Assembly: GCF_947502895.1 (NCBI RefSeq)
Contig: NZ_CANNBM010000001.1
Span: 1,054,001 to 1,118,000 of the forward strand
Source: an uncultured Sulfitobacter sp.
GTDB lineage: Bacteria; Pseudomonadota; Alphaproteobacteria; Rhodobacterales; Rhodobacteraceae
Direction: 5' to 3'
Length of the DNA stretch: 64,000 bases
Shown: positions 25,622 to 33,866 of the stretch, piece after piece
How the letters are laid out: every line of letters begins with the position of its first letter
Numbering within the stretch: the stretch's first letter is position 1
Program-made: the position numbers and the translations under genes
The notes under the pieces: model-generated
Told to the model about the DNA's origin: nothing
Database searches by the model: none
What the model saw: the letters and a program-made list of their open reading frames with translations, nothing else

Positions 25622-26716
25622 CTATTCCTTCTTTGATTTCCGTTGTTTGGGTGTTTGTACAGGGTCTATCTGTACATGGTTTGTACGAAAACGAGCCCTG
25701 ACATCGGCCTCATCCGTCTCTGCGTGGGCATAGATACGCATCGGCAAATTAGGATCAGCCCAGCGACCAGCTTTGGCCGCAGTTACGGGATCGACACCCT
25801 GCCGGACAACTAATTCAGTGAAGAACCCATGACGCCCTGCTTGGTGCGCGGATAGGTATTGGATACCAGCCCGCTTGCAGATGGTCTTCCAGCGTGTGTT
25901 GTATCCGGTCGAGCTGCCATAGCCAAAAACGCGCGGCTTCATGAATTTATCGGTCTTGCGGTTCTTGGGTCGCTTTGGTGGCAAGGCCAGCATTTCGTCC
26001 ATCATCTCTGGCGATACCGTGATCCAGCTCTCGGGATGTCCCTTCTGGGCCTTCACCCTGACCTTGTTCTCGGCGGGCCGCAGATCATGAGGCACTAACG
26101 AAACAGACTGATCGATCCGCGCCGCCGTCTCGAACATGAACCGGACCAACGCCGCGTTGTACGGATCAGCTGCGCTGCAAAATGCCTCGATCCACGTCTT
26201 GTCCGCAGGGGTACGCTCAACACGACTCGGCTTGTCGCGCAATTTGTCCTGCGAAATGCGTTCAAATTTACTATAGGGCTTTACGCGGATGAGAGGCGTT
26301 CCCAATAACTGGTGTGCATTATTGATGACAGCGCTTGCTGGTGTAACGATTTCCCTCCACCAAGTATCGGTCGATGCCATCGGTTTCCAATCTGGCCCAA
26401 ACCCCTTCAACAAAGCGCCTGTGATGTCCGTCAGCGGCATGGCCCCAATCTTTTTGACAATTGGAATGAGTCGCTCAGCGTCTTCTTCGGAGGCGTTGTA
26501 GAGCAAGATCGCATCTGAAAATGTTTTGCTGATCTCATCGCCGACAACATGTCGACGTATCTGCATTTCAGTTTCAATCGCTACCCAGTCCCGTGCGCCC
26601 TCTTCTGTAGATGCCTTAGTGCTTCGCCGATATGTGCCGGTGATCGGCCTGCCGTTGTATTCGACCTGCCCTTTGACCCAGTAGTAGAGGCCTCGCTTGT
26701 AGATTTTAAGTGGCAT
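25622..26716 (-). CDS. Tyrosine recombinase/integrase
   Basis: 364 residues. Catalytic positions are visible: Arg200 in 'FETAARIDQS', His291 and Arg295 in 'SAHQAGRHGFF', Trp319 in 'AGRWADPN' and the nucleophile Tyr329 in 'MRIYAHA'. The stop is 15 bases from the left att core, the standard arrangement for tRNA-targeting elements. It should insert and, with the upstream excisionase-like protein, excise the island. The start codon lies 136 bases inside the upstream gene's frame. Confidence 0.93.
   Translation of the reverse strand: MPLKIYKRGLYYWVKGQVEYNGRPITGTYRRSTKASTEEGARDWVAIETEMQIRRHVVGDEISKTFSDAILLYNASEEDAERLIPIVKKIGAMPLTDITGALLKGFGPDWKPMASTDTWWREIVTPASAVINNAHQLLGTPLIRVKPYSKFERISQDKLRDKPSRVERTPADKTWIEAFCSAADPYNAALVRFMFETAARIDQSVSLVPHDLRPAENKVRVKAQKGHPESWITVSPEMMDEMLALPPKRPKNRKTDKFMKPRVFGYGSSTGYNTRWKTICKRAGIQYLSAHQAGRHGFFTELVVRQGVDPVTAAKAGRWADPNLPMRIYAHAETDEADVRARFRTNHVQIDPVQTPKQRKSKKE
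25654..25687. repeat. TTTGTACAGG-type repeats near left att site
   Basis: TTTGTACAGG at 25654-25663 is followed by a CTGTACATGG variant and a TTTGTACG variant within 35 bases. The same motif occurs as a tandem near the right end (44245-44266). They lie inside the integrase coding end, 47-80 bases from the core site, and may be integrase arm-binding sites. Confidence 0.45.
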
Positions 26717-26928
26717 GGCTGACCTTCCTCATAGATGATGTCGATCTGTCGAGGCGTGATCAGCATGGTTCTGGCAAGGCAATAGTAAGCGCCCTTTTCC
26801 CTAGCTTTCTCGCGCAAGGTGCGCTCAGAGATGATGATGTCCTTCTCACCTAGAACGACGATCCATTGAGCTGGTGTCATTCCCTCATCAAGTATTTTGG
26901 AGCCAATCGATCCATCGAATTTGGACAT
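26581..26928 (-). CDS. Excisionase-like small DNA-binding protein
   Basis: 115 residues. A helix-turn-helix-like stretch 'ISERTLREKAREKGAYY' (~33-49) is followed by 'TMLITPRQIDIIYEEG', a pattern seen in small winged-helix proteins encoded just upstream of integrases. The C-terminal ~40 residues are basic and low-complexity and overlap the integrase start. Ribosome site GAAGGA precedes the ATG. Its position between the ribbon-helix-helix gene and int suggests a recombination directionality factor; the HTH assignment is from pattern only. Confidence 0.6.
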   Translation of the reverse strand: MSKFDGSIGSKILDEGMTPAQWIVVLGEKDIIISERTLREKAREKGAYYCLARTMLITPRQIDIIYEEGQPCHLKSTSEASTTGSKGRSNTTAGRSPAHIGEALRHLQKRAHGTG

Positions 26929-26942
26929 GTCCTTCGCCTTTC

Positions 26943-27095
26943 CTATGCGCGTGGAGAGTCGGTACCTTTCGTCATCTCAGTTCGGAGACAGGTAACTATC
27001 TGAGCGCTTTGCGAGCGAAGGTTTTTCTTCGCCTCAGTTTCCAACCAAGCCTTCACATCGGCGGGTAGGATCAATTTGAACTGCGTGGTCTTCAT
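26943..27095 (-). CDS. Small Arc-type ribbon-helix-helix regulator (50 aa)
   Basis: A 50-codon frame starting ATG at 27095: MKTTQFKLILPADVKAWLE..., then a basic region and a stop (TAG) at 26943-26945. The 'Q-F-K-L-x-L-P-A-D-x-K' opening is nearly the same as in the divergent 103-aa protein at 27175, so the two are ribbon-helix-helix paralogues. It is 14 bases upstream of the excisionase-like gene and probably controls that operon. It is short and easily missed by gene callers. Confidence 0.72.
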   Translation of the reverse strand: MKTTQFKLILPADVKAWLETEAKKNLRSQSAQIVTCLRTEMTKGTDSPRA

Positions 27096-27123
27096 CACGT
27101 TCCCTCTTGATTGATCACTATCA

Positions 27124-27138
27124 GGACATAAAATGTCC
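27124..27138. promoter_or_regulatory. Operator 1, perfect 15-bp inverted repeat
   Basis: GGACAT-AAA-ATGTCC is a perfect 6-3-6 palindrome between the divergent ribbon-helix-helix genes. Together with the second copy 25 bp away it is a probable binding array for those proteins. Confidence 0.65.
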
Positions 27139-27148
27139 GTTTATTCAA

Positions 27149-27163
27149 GGACAGAAATTGTCC
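27149..27163. promoter_or_regulatory. Operator 2, near-perfect copy of operator 1
   Basis: GGACAG-AAA-TTGTCC has the same 6-3-6 layout as operator 1, with one mismatched pair. It is centred 25 bp from operator 1 and 12 bases before the start of the 103-aa regulator. Confidence 0.6.
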
Positions 27164-27174
27164 ATGTTGTGTGT

Positions 27175-27486
27175 ATGAGTGAAAACACGCCGATTCAGTT
27201 CAAGCTAATGCTTCCCGCCGATCTCAAAATCCGGGTTGAAGAAATGGCTTCGCTTAACCGCAGAAGTCTTTCACAAGAGATCGTGGCCGCGTTAGAAGAG
27301 AAGTATCCAACGCCCTCAGCTACTGACGCTACGGGCATAGAAGCTCGGGTGCTGCTCTGGCTGGCTGGCAGAATTAGAAAAAGCTCTCCAAAGCCAGGCT
27401 CACTTCGCGATAGACAGGCAGCGGCCTACGAGGTTCTTGCGGGACGTTCTATTGCAGAGTCATCAAACGACGACGAAAAATTCTAG
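27175..27486 (+). CDS. Arc-type ribbon-helix-helix DNA-binding protein
   Basis: 103 residues from the ATG at 27175; an upstream in-frame ATG at 27133 falls inside the operators and is rejected. The N-terminus 'IQFKLMLPADLKIRVEEMASLNRRSLSQEIVAALEEKY' shape (strand, two helices, Ser/Leu-rich turn) is typical of Arc/MetJ-type regulators. The last ~50 residues are a helical tail of unknown role. It is followed by a strong terminator and lies divergent from its 50-aa paralogue. Confidence 0.75.
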   Translation: MSENTPIQFKLMLPADLKIRVEEMASLNRRSLSQEIVAALEEKYPTPSATDATGIEARVLLWLAGRIRKSSPKPGSLRDRQAAAYEVLAGRSIAESSNDDEKF

Positions 27487-27488
27487 AG

Positions 27489-27543
27489 GCTTGCGTGATC
27501 TTATCAATGCGAAACCACAAAATCACGCAAGCATTTGATTTTT
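27489..27543 (+). terminator. Terminator after the 103-aa regulator
   Basis: Perfect 11-bp stem (27489-27499 with 27522-27532; GCTTGCGTGAT) with a 22-nt loop, followed by a T-rich tail (27534-27543). It separates the regulator from the first cargo gene. Confidence 0.65.
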
Positions 27544-27572
27544 AAACTGAAGTCCAAATTTGAGGCAACCTC

Positions 27573-29330
27573 GTGATCACAGACTATCAAGATGAATTTC
27601 CGATACCTCTAGCAATACTTCCACCCAAACTTCAGGCGTTATTAGAACCGGTTGGGCAAGATCCAACGCTACAGGTTGAAGTAACGAAACGTTGGGAAAA
27701 AGATCACTACGGACCGAACCGCGAATACATTCACATGATCATGGCTGCGGTGCCAGAGAAAGATCTTGGCTCATTGAGTGTGGTACGTGAGGCAAATCAT
27801 GGAGTTGTTTCGTTTTCGGTTCCAGACATCGAAAACCAAGGCGATCTGTCAAAGTTTGTGCCTTCAGTAGCGGGCTACGATTATATTGTCGCGTCTTGGG
27901 GCGGAGGATCGTTCTATAGCTACGCTCTGTCTGAGAAGGTTTGGATGGCATTGGGGCTGTCATCCCGCGTCCTCGGTGGAGATGAGCAACGCATCATCTA
28001 CGACGATCTTTCGTTGCCAGAATTCGGCGTCGCTGAGGGCGAGGTCTCTACCCAATATTACTTCTCTTCACAGCGCGACGTCCGTTGGATTATGTCGAAC
28101 GAATACTTGAGACGGTACCTTTGGATGCGAGGAATGTATGGTGCCAGGGTCTTCTTTTATGAAAGCTTGTTAGCCGATTGCGAGGATCTTAGAGCGTTGA
28201 TGGATGGTCAGTCTCACGTCCTAATCGAACCTGAGAATGGATGGTTTCGGCTGGATATTCGAGAATTCAAGGGCGGATTGCTTGTTCAGGTCTGGGCTTC
28301 AGTTGTTGCCGTTGCTCCTGAATTGAGCCCAGAACAATCAGCTGATGGGGTCAAATGGCCCGGTGCGAGTGAGCCAATGACCCATGACAGGGCGAACGCC
28401 CTCGTGGCCGCCGAGCCAGTGTATCTGGATGATCAATTCTTGGAGCGATACGAACAAAGTAGCTTCTTCGATACAGTACCCGTTAATGTACACGGGCGTT
28501 GGCATTGCAGCCCATCCTACCTAGGGCAGTGGTGTTTTACAGAGAGTGTTCGAACCGGGCGTAACTTGCTTAAGGTGCCTATGCGCGAGTTATATAAGCC
28601 GAAGCCTGATCGCGAGATTCTTCATGCTATGTCTTATGCTTTGGACCCGTCCAAAATCGAAACTTTTGACTTAGGCGAAGAGCATATCGTTGCCAAGGTG
28701 GACAGGTTCGTAGCTGAAATATTAGACTTAGGGGACGGATTAACTGCCTTAAACTTGAACTTGGGCATAAACTCAACTGTCGAAGACATCGTCGGGTTTT
28801 CTCGCACGGACCTCAACCAAAATGGATGGCTAAACTACCCTGAAATCTCCCGTCTCGCTCAAGTGGCACCTCTGTCCATGACCGAACAGGCTTTCTTATC
28901 TAGGTGTAAGAGTATCCATGAGCTCTGGCAGCGGATACCAAATGCCATACTACGTAACCTGCTCAAAGAAGCGGGCCATGCCCGAAAAGACATCAAAGAT
29001 CTGGCCAGCCTAAGGCTAATCCAGGCGCTGTTGAATGTTGTCGAAAGGCTGAATTCTGATGGAGAGGAAGTCGACGCATTCGGGTCGAGCCCGGAGCCCG
29101 ATGATTTGGCATGCCGAAACCCCAATGTTGCAGCCCTTTTTGTAAACAATGACTTACGTATCTCAGATGCACATGATGCAGGTTCTGTACTACCTCATTT
29201 AGAATCTCTTGGTTTCGATACTGCGACGATAAATCAAGGGTATGGCCGTGCGCTTGACCATGTTTTTGACGGCGTGATCAATGGGTTTGCCCATCTGAAT
29301 ACTCAGCTAAGATATCTGTTGGATCGCTAA
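27573..29330 (+). CDS. Unknown protein, first cargo gene
   Basis: 585 residues from a GTG start with GAGG seven bases upstream. I do not recognise a family. The N-terminal ~250 residues are rich in Trp/Tyr/Phe and strand-like segments ('YDYIVASWGGGSFYSYALSEKVWMALGL', a Gly-rich turn near residues 108-113). The middle contains 'VHGRWHCSPSYLGQWCF'. The last ~200 residues are helical, ending with 'LFVNNDLRISDAHD' and 'NQGYGRALDHVFDG'. No signal peptide or membrane segment is seen. It is followed 123 bases later by the PIN-like/HELAH gene on the same strand, suggesting a two-gene unit. Confidence 0.7.
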   Translation: MITDYQDEFPIPLAILPPKLQALLEPVGQDPTLQVEVTKRWEKDHYGPNREYIHMIMAAVPEKDLGSLSVVREANHGVVSFSVPDIENQGDLSKFVPSVAGYDYIVASWGGGSFYSYALSEKVWMALGLSSRVLGGDEQRIIYDDLSLPEFGVAEGEVSTQYYFSSQRDVRWIMSNEYLRRYLWMRGMYGARVFFYESLLADCEDLRALMDGQSHVLIEPENGWFRLDIREFKGGLLVQVWASVVAVAPELSPEQSADGVKWPGASEPMTHDRANALVAAEPVYLDDQFLERYEQSSFFDTVPVNVHGRWHCSPSYLGQWCFTESVRTGRNLLKVPMRELYKPKPDREILHAMSYALDPSKIETFDLGEEHIVAKVDRFVAEILDLGDGLTALNLNLGINSTVEDIVGFSRTDLNQNGWLNYPEISRLAQVAPLSMTEQAFLSRCKSIHELWQRIPNAILRNLLKEAGHARKDIKDLASLRLIQALLNVVERLNSDGEEVDAFGSSPEPDDLACRNPNVAALFVNNDLRISDAHDAGSVLPHLESLGFDTATINQGYGRALDHVFDGVINGFAHLNTQLRYLLDR

Positions 29331-29453
29331 GGAGATATTTTGATATCAGCCGTCTTCATATTGATAGAATATGTGGCTGGTAATAGGACCGCGCTACTCG
29401 TGAAGAGGTAACCTCAAACAAACGGCAATTTTGCTTTTAGGTGGAGTAAACAC

Positions 29454-30563
29454 TTGGAATTAGAAGAAGATGCTACAGTCATTTTTTCAATTGGGAGCGA
29501 CTTTCCATATGATGATGTCAAAAGCATTGCTACCAGACTGGCGGCATCCAACTGTCTGGTTCCAGGCTTCATAGCTCCAGTTGCAGGCTTAGCCTCGATT
29601 GAAGCATTCTTGTATTCTGAGTTGGTTGATCAAGCGAGTACAACTGTCATTGTTGACCGCAATGTCGCGTCACGTATGGCCCAGATCGCGCGTGATGGAG
29701 CCGTCCGTCCGCTAAACGGTCCAACACAAATCGCAGTTGACCTCATGGCTCTAGCGCAATCTGTGAATCTGAACATCGATCCATCGATCGCATTTCACGA
29801 ACTTGCTCACCTGAACAGCAATGCCGACGCGTCAGAGGAGCTTCGCTGGTTCCGTGCGGCCGATCATGGCCAAGCACGGGCTTGGATTGACGTTGCCCTC
29901 GGACGGGAAGATGCACTTCCTTTGTCGGCACCAACAGGACTAGAAGAATATGATCTTTCAAAACCTCTGTTCCGATGGCGACGCAATTATACTGTAATGC
30001 TGAAGGCCGCAGAGTTGGAGCTCTCTGACCTAAGCCCAAAGGAACGAATGTTAGCGCTTCTTGAGTGGATGATTTCTGATTTCATGCTCGCTGGACCTGC
30101 AGCCATATATTGCGCGATGTATTTCGCTCCGTTTGCCACCAAAGCGGGCATGTTCAAACAGCTAAGGTCGCCAAATCGAGACCGAGCTTTGAATGGCATA
30201 AAAAACGCAGCGTGGGATGTTACTTACCTTAGCGAACTAGTCCGACACGCAACTTCCTCCAATCACGATTCTGATCGCTTTATTTTGGCAACTGCTGACA
30301 AAGCAATCGCACAGGTTGCTCCCCTACTTTTCCTTGATGCCGAGAACCTTCTAGATCTCGAAGCCAAGCTATCTGCACAGTTCGAAAAGTGGTGGCAGGC
30401 AGATTCTGCTTCCTTAGCAATGGGCTTTGCAAGAGCAATGTCATTAGCAACCGAGCGATCGCCACCACAACATGGCTCTTATTTGAAAGACTATGTTGGC
30501 GACCTGATAGCGATTGGTGAAGCGAGCATCCTAGCAAACCAATCGAGAAACTGGCGGCAGTGA
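29454..30563 (+). CDS. Unknown protein with PIN-like residues and a HELAH motif
   Basis: 369 residues from a TTG start; AGGTGGAG seven bases upstream supports it and an upstream GTG runs into a stop. 'VIVDRN' (Asp69, Asn70), Glu116 and 'DRFILATADKAIAQ' (Asp274) are spaced as in PIN-like ribonucleases, where clustered acidic residues bind metal. The Glu116 region reads H115-E-L-A-H119, which also fits the HExxH zinc-protease motif. Which one is real cannot be decided by eye; the DRFILATAD segment favours the PIN reading. It is probably the effector partner of the preceding gene. Confidence 0.65.
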   Translation: MELEEDATVIFSIGSDFPYDDVKSIATRLAASNCLVPGFIAPVAGLASIEAFLYSELVDQASTTVIVDRNVASRMAQIARDGAVRPLNGPTQIAVDLMALAQSVNLNIDPSIAFHELAHLNSNADASEELRWFRAADHGQARAWIDVALGREDALPLSAPTGLEEYDLSKPLFRWRRNYTVMLKAAELELSDLSPKERMLALLEWMISDFMLAGPAAIYCAMYFAPFATKAGMFKQLRSPNRDRALNGIKNAAWDVTYLSELVRHATSSNHDSDRFILATADKAIAQVAPLLFLDAENLLDLEAKLSAQFEKWWQADSASLAMGFARAMSLATERSPPQHGSYLKDYVGDLIAIGEASILANQSRNWRQ

Positions 30564-30744
30564 CCAAGTTGGACCCTATTGGTCAGATCGCCCTCCGGAC
30601 ATTCGTGGGGATCTCAGCCAGATTCCAAATCGAGCTAAGAGTTGCCGTTGCTGCGTTGGGCGTGAATGGCCACAAGTCGCTGCAGCCCTCCACTCTGGTT
30701 CAGTTTTCGGAGTCCTTATGAAAAGTTGTGCAACAATCGTCTAG

Positions 30745-32043
30745 TCAACTTGCCACCGTTTGCTCAGCCCGCTTGTAGGCTTCCAAATGGTGCTCATCCA
30801 AGAGAGACTCAAGGTCGGCATTGCTGATCTCATTCTTGGCATAAAGCAGCTTGATGAACTCACGAAAACCAAGGCTTCCTCGAAGGTCAGCCCCGTTGTT
30901 TGTGGCACTAAACACACCAGCGATATCTTCCGGCGAAAAGCGATCAGCGAGAGGGTTGGCAATGCTACCAGCGAGCGCATTGGCTTCATTCCAGTTTGAC
31001 GCAGTCCCATAGATCTGAGCGACACGAGATATAATTTCTGCAGGGGGATCGGTAACATCAACCAGCTGGTCGGCACCGAGTGTCTCAAGTGCTTTGAGCG
31101 CGTCCTCGCGCCACCAGCCCAATTTAAGCGCGGCCTTGACCGCAAATCCTTTATCATCTGCATCGTCTTGCTTGAGCCAAGTCTTCAGAACAACCTGCGT
31201 AGCTTCGCTGACCAACTCTCCCGCCTCACTAACGCGTACCGTCATTGCGGCAGCGAAACGCACTGCGTCAGGGATACCGCTTGCCGATAGCTTATTGATA
31301 GCTGCTACAAGCCGAGGCACCACAATTGATCGGTGCATTTCTACAGCGGCGTCTATCGCTACAAACACATTCACGTGGGCATGATATGCACTTTCCGGGC
31401 TTGGCCAACCGAAAGCAAGATCATCCACAAAAGCACGTACGAGCGGGTCGCGTGCATTGCTGAGTTCAGTTCCTCGGAGGCGAATAACGGCATCTTCAAG
31501 GTCGCTGGGAAAATAAGGTGACACTACAACTGTTTGAAGGCTGGAGAGCGCCGCCTTTCCCTGGCGCGCTGGCTGCGACAATACGTAATGTAAGGCCGAG
31601 CGAATGTGCAGTCGCGCCAGCTCCGCTGCCGGAGCATAGGGCAAAGCATCAAGAGAGAATGTCGGGTGGGCACAGCGATGGCGGTCGGCACGCAACCGAG
31701 TCAGCTCTTCAAACTCTTGGTGGCCAAAGAAATCGAATTTGTCTCGAAAATCCTCAAGAAGGTTACGCTCGATTTCGAGCAAGCCCTTTATTGCCTGCGC
31801 TGCCCCGTTTTGCTGTTGCACATGCAGTTTGCCGAGATTTTCCACAATTTTTTGGGCTTCTTGATCGCCACCTGATGCCAAACCGTGCAACTTCGCAATT
31901 AGGTCGAAGCAAACAGCAACATACGTTGAGATGATTGCAGCACGATAAGCCCCCGCTTCGTAGCAGCGAACCGCCTCGCGAATGTGAATTTTGGCATCAT
32001 CATTCACGCACCGCACAATCATCTCTTCGAAACCAAGTATCAT
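30745..32043 (-). CDS. HEPN-domain protein, putative RNase effector
   Basis: 432 residues. The N-terminal ~150 residues look like a HEPN bundle: 'CYEAGAYRAAIISTYVAVCFDLIAKL' forms the first long helix and 'RLRADRHRCAHP' carries the RxxxxH ribonuclease motif (Arg121, His126). HEPN RNases are common toxins and abortive-infection effectors. The remaining ~280 residues are helical and unassigned, possibly sensor or repeat. The start at 32043 has only a weak ribosome site, so Met8 is possible. It is convergent with the preceding pair. Confidence 0.68.
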   Translation of the reverse strand: MILGFEEMIVRCVNDDAKIHIREAVRCYEAGAYRAAIISTYVAVCFDLIAKLHGLASGGDQEAQKIVENLGKLHVQQQNGAAQAIKGLLEIERNLLEDFRDKFDFFGHQEFEELTRLRADRHRCAHPTFSLDALPYAPAAELARLHIRSALHYVLSQPARQGKAALSSLQTVVVSPYFPSDLEDAVIRLRGTELSNARDPLVRAFVDDLAFGWPSPESAYHAHVNVFVAIDAAVEMHRSIVVPRLVAAINKLSASGIPDAVRFAAAMTVRVSEAGELVSEATQVVLKTWLKQDDADDKGFAVKAALKLGWWREDALKALETLGADQLVDVTDPPAEIISRVAQIYGTASNWNEANALAGSIANPLADRFSPEDIAGVFSATNNGADLRGSLGFREFIKLLYAKNEISNADLESLLDEHHLEAYKRAEQTVAS

Positions 32044-32437
32044 GTTGGCAGAATTCCCTTAGTTTTTTGCTATTCTCACGGCAGCGAAAACACTTTAAAA
32101 TATCTAGGTCAGATTGCCGTGTTCCACCGGGAAAGGACAGCGGGCAATTTAGCGTACTTGTGCAAAAAAGCTGCACCATTCGAGTCGAGGGCTGATCGCA
32201 ACTCTGCTTCTGAAGACATCGCCGCAGTTGAAAGGTTTAATTTTTCAATCGTCAACGCCCAATAACTTGGCTCTAAGGCAGGGCTTGGTACCGCTGTGGA
32301 TTGGGAGCAGTCATTCATTCGAGAAATACGAATGGTGGCAAAGTCCCGCATAGTAGAAAGTAATGGCTTATGCGCAGCATGTCTGCTGTTGCTCGTCACT
32401 GACGCTTATGAACCTAGTCAAGTTGTGGTTCCCTCGG
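32044..32437. other. Intergenic stretch within cargo, no confident gene
   Basis: This 394-base gap should hold the promoter of the HEPN gene. A 96-codon frame on the minus strand (32109-32399) has no recognisable similarity or clear ribosome site and is not called. It could be a decayed gene. Confidence 0.4.
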
Positions 32438-33814
32438 TCACATCGTCCATACCTTTGCGTCACGCAGGTAGTCAGGCACCTCATGTTTGCGTGCCGCCGG
32501 GTGGTTCTCAAGCGCCATTCTTAGTGTATGTACAGCGTCAAATGCCTGAATGATTAGTTCACGCTGCATCGCAACATACTTCTGGTCGAACTCATCATCT
32601 TCCACTTTATGTGCTGGTTTTTGGCGCACCCTACGCACAGCTCTGATATTTCCCAACATCTCTGCTATTGGTTCCGGATCAGCAGGCCTGAACTTAGCTC
32701 CAATCCACTCTTGAAGAAGTTGGATAGTTCCCTTTGCTTGGGTGACTCGATCTCCATTTTCATCCGTTAGGTTGCGATTAAGTTCAATGTCGCCTTTGAA
32801 AAAATCTCGATTCAGATCGTCGCTCAATAATTGATCCAGTAGCAGTGCAAAATCCCGAAACTCTTTCTTGGTAGGCCTAATCAATATGCCGAATCCTCGC
32901 GGGCGCTTTAGATCGGCAAACTCGGTGCGGAAGAGCTTCGGCTTGCCAATCAGTTCAGACATCCGATTGATTTCGATCTTCTCTTGCAAGAAAGCATCAT
33001 AGATCGAAATTCGCTCAGGGAAGTCTCCAATGATCTGAGTTCGGTAAAAATCTGGATGTAACTTGTATGACCCTGCCAGCTCATGCTTTTGCATCTCGAT
33101 TTGCTGCACTTCGGGCAAATCGTGCAGATATCTAACGAAGGCTGCGACAGCTCGATGCATTTCATCATCGTACGCAAAACCAAACTCAAGGAACTCTAGA
33201 CCATCAAGGATAACGGCTCGGTCTGCAATTCTTGTTCCTTCTTTCTGCAGAATTCGCCCATGAATATCGTCAACTTCAAAGTCGAATCGAGGGTCATTGC
33301 GGTACCATTCGAGAGCTCGTAGATCGAATGCCCGGAAGCTCAGCTGAGGCTCACCTTCCTTCAGAGCTCGGGTATAGGGCGCTGTCTCACCAACACCCAC
33401 AGCCTCTTCTTTAAGCAATGCAGGAGCCGGGTAAAGGCAACCAGTTAATCCGTCCGAGCTAATCTTCTCAAGTTGAATATCAGCAGTCTCTGCGACAAAG
33501 GCCTTAATATGGGGGTTAGGATGTCCGTCGCCACGTACTAAATCCAACTTGCCTTCCGCAATCAGCTCCCTCACTAGATCGACGTCAGCGGCGGCTGGAA
33601 GTTGTCTCACAGGCAAACCATTGAAGTCACCTGATTTGAGGTATTGGGTCAGGACTTGATCCAATATGGAGGCTTTTGTGTCCACACTCGCGCGCTCACT
33701 CTTACTGTAGTGGGTCTCGCTACCCCATAAATTCCAATTCATTTTTTGGCTGACGTTGTTGAGCAGAGCTCTCACGAAGCTCGCGCACAATTCAAGTTTA
33801 GGTTTCACGACCAT
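32438..33814 (-). CDS. Unknown protein with C-terminal HEPN-like motif
   Basis: 458 residues from the ATG at 33814, preceded by an AAGGTGA ribosome site; the longer frame to 33895 would overlap the divergent gene's start. Most of the protein is unrecognised, with mixed charge. Near the C-terminus 'IRAVRRVRQKPAH' gives R397-QKPA-H402, an RxxxxH motif in a helical region, followed by a long helix 'ELIIQAFDAVHTLRMALENHP', as in HEPN-fold proteins. It is transcribed divergently from the nuclease-like operon 53 bases away, so it may be part of, or regulate, that system. Confidence 0.62.
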   Translation of the reverse strand: MVVKPKLELCASFVRALLNNVSQKMNWNLWGSETHYSKSERASVDTKASILDQVLTQYLKSGDFNGLPVRQLPAAADVDLVRELIAEGKLDLVRGDGHPNPHIKAFVAETADIQLEKISSDGLTGCLYPAPALLKEEAVGVGETAPYTRALKEGEPQLSFRAFDLRALEWYRNDPRFDFEVDDIHGRILQKEGTRIADRAVILDGLEFLEFGFAYDDEMHRAVAAFVRYLHDLPEVQQIEMQKHELAGSYKLHPDFYRTQIIGDFPERISIYDAFLQEKIEINRMSELIGKPKLFRTEFADLKRPRGFGILIRPTKKEFRDFALLLDQLLSDDLNRDFFKGDIELNRNLTDENGDRVTQAKGTIQLLQEWIGAKFRPADPEPIAEMLGNIRAVRRVRQKPAHKVEDDEFDQKYVAMQRELIIQAFDAVHTLRMALENHPAARKHEVPDYLRDAKVWTM

Positions 33815-33831
33815 TCTTACATCACCTTGAG

Positions 33832-33860
33832 TTGTAGCTGTTTGGCAGGTTTGGTATAAT
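33832..33860 (+). promoter_or_regulatory. Promoter placing transcription start at the start codon (leaderless)
   Basis: TTGTAG (33832-33837), a 17-nt spacer and a consensus TATAAT (33855-33860) lie immediately before the ATG at 33867. No ribosome-binding site is present in the 20 bases upstream. Transcription would begin at or within a base or two of the ATG, giving a leaderless mRNA. Confidence 0.55.
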
Positions 33861-33866
33861 CCAATC

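Noticed and set aside
29796..29812. HELAH read as proof of a zinc metalloprotease
   Set aside because: The third ligand is not evident, and the surrounding acidic residues fit a PIN-like nuclease at least as well, so it is reported only as ambiguous.
30561..30585. TGACCAA/TTGGTCA hairpin after the PIN-like gene
   Set aside because: 7-bp stem without a T-tract on either side; too weak for a terminator call.
32109..32399. 96-codon minus-strand frame upstream of the HEPN gene
   Set aside because: No similarity, no clear ribosome site; left as an uncalled intergenic stretch.
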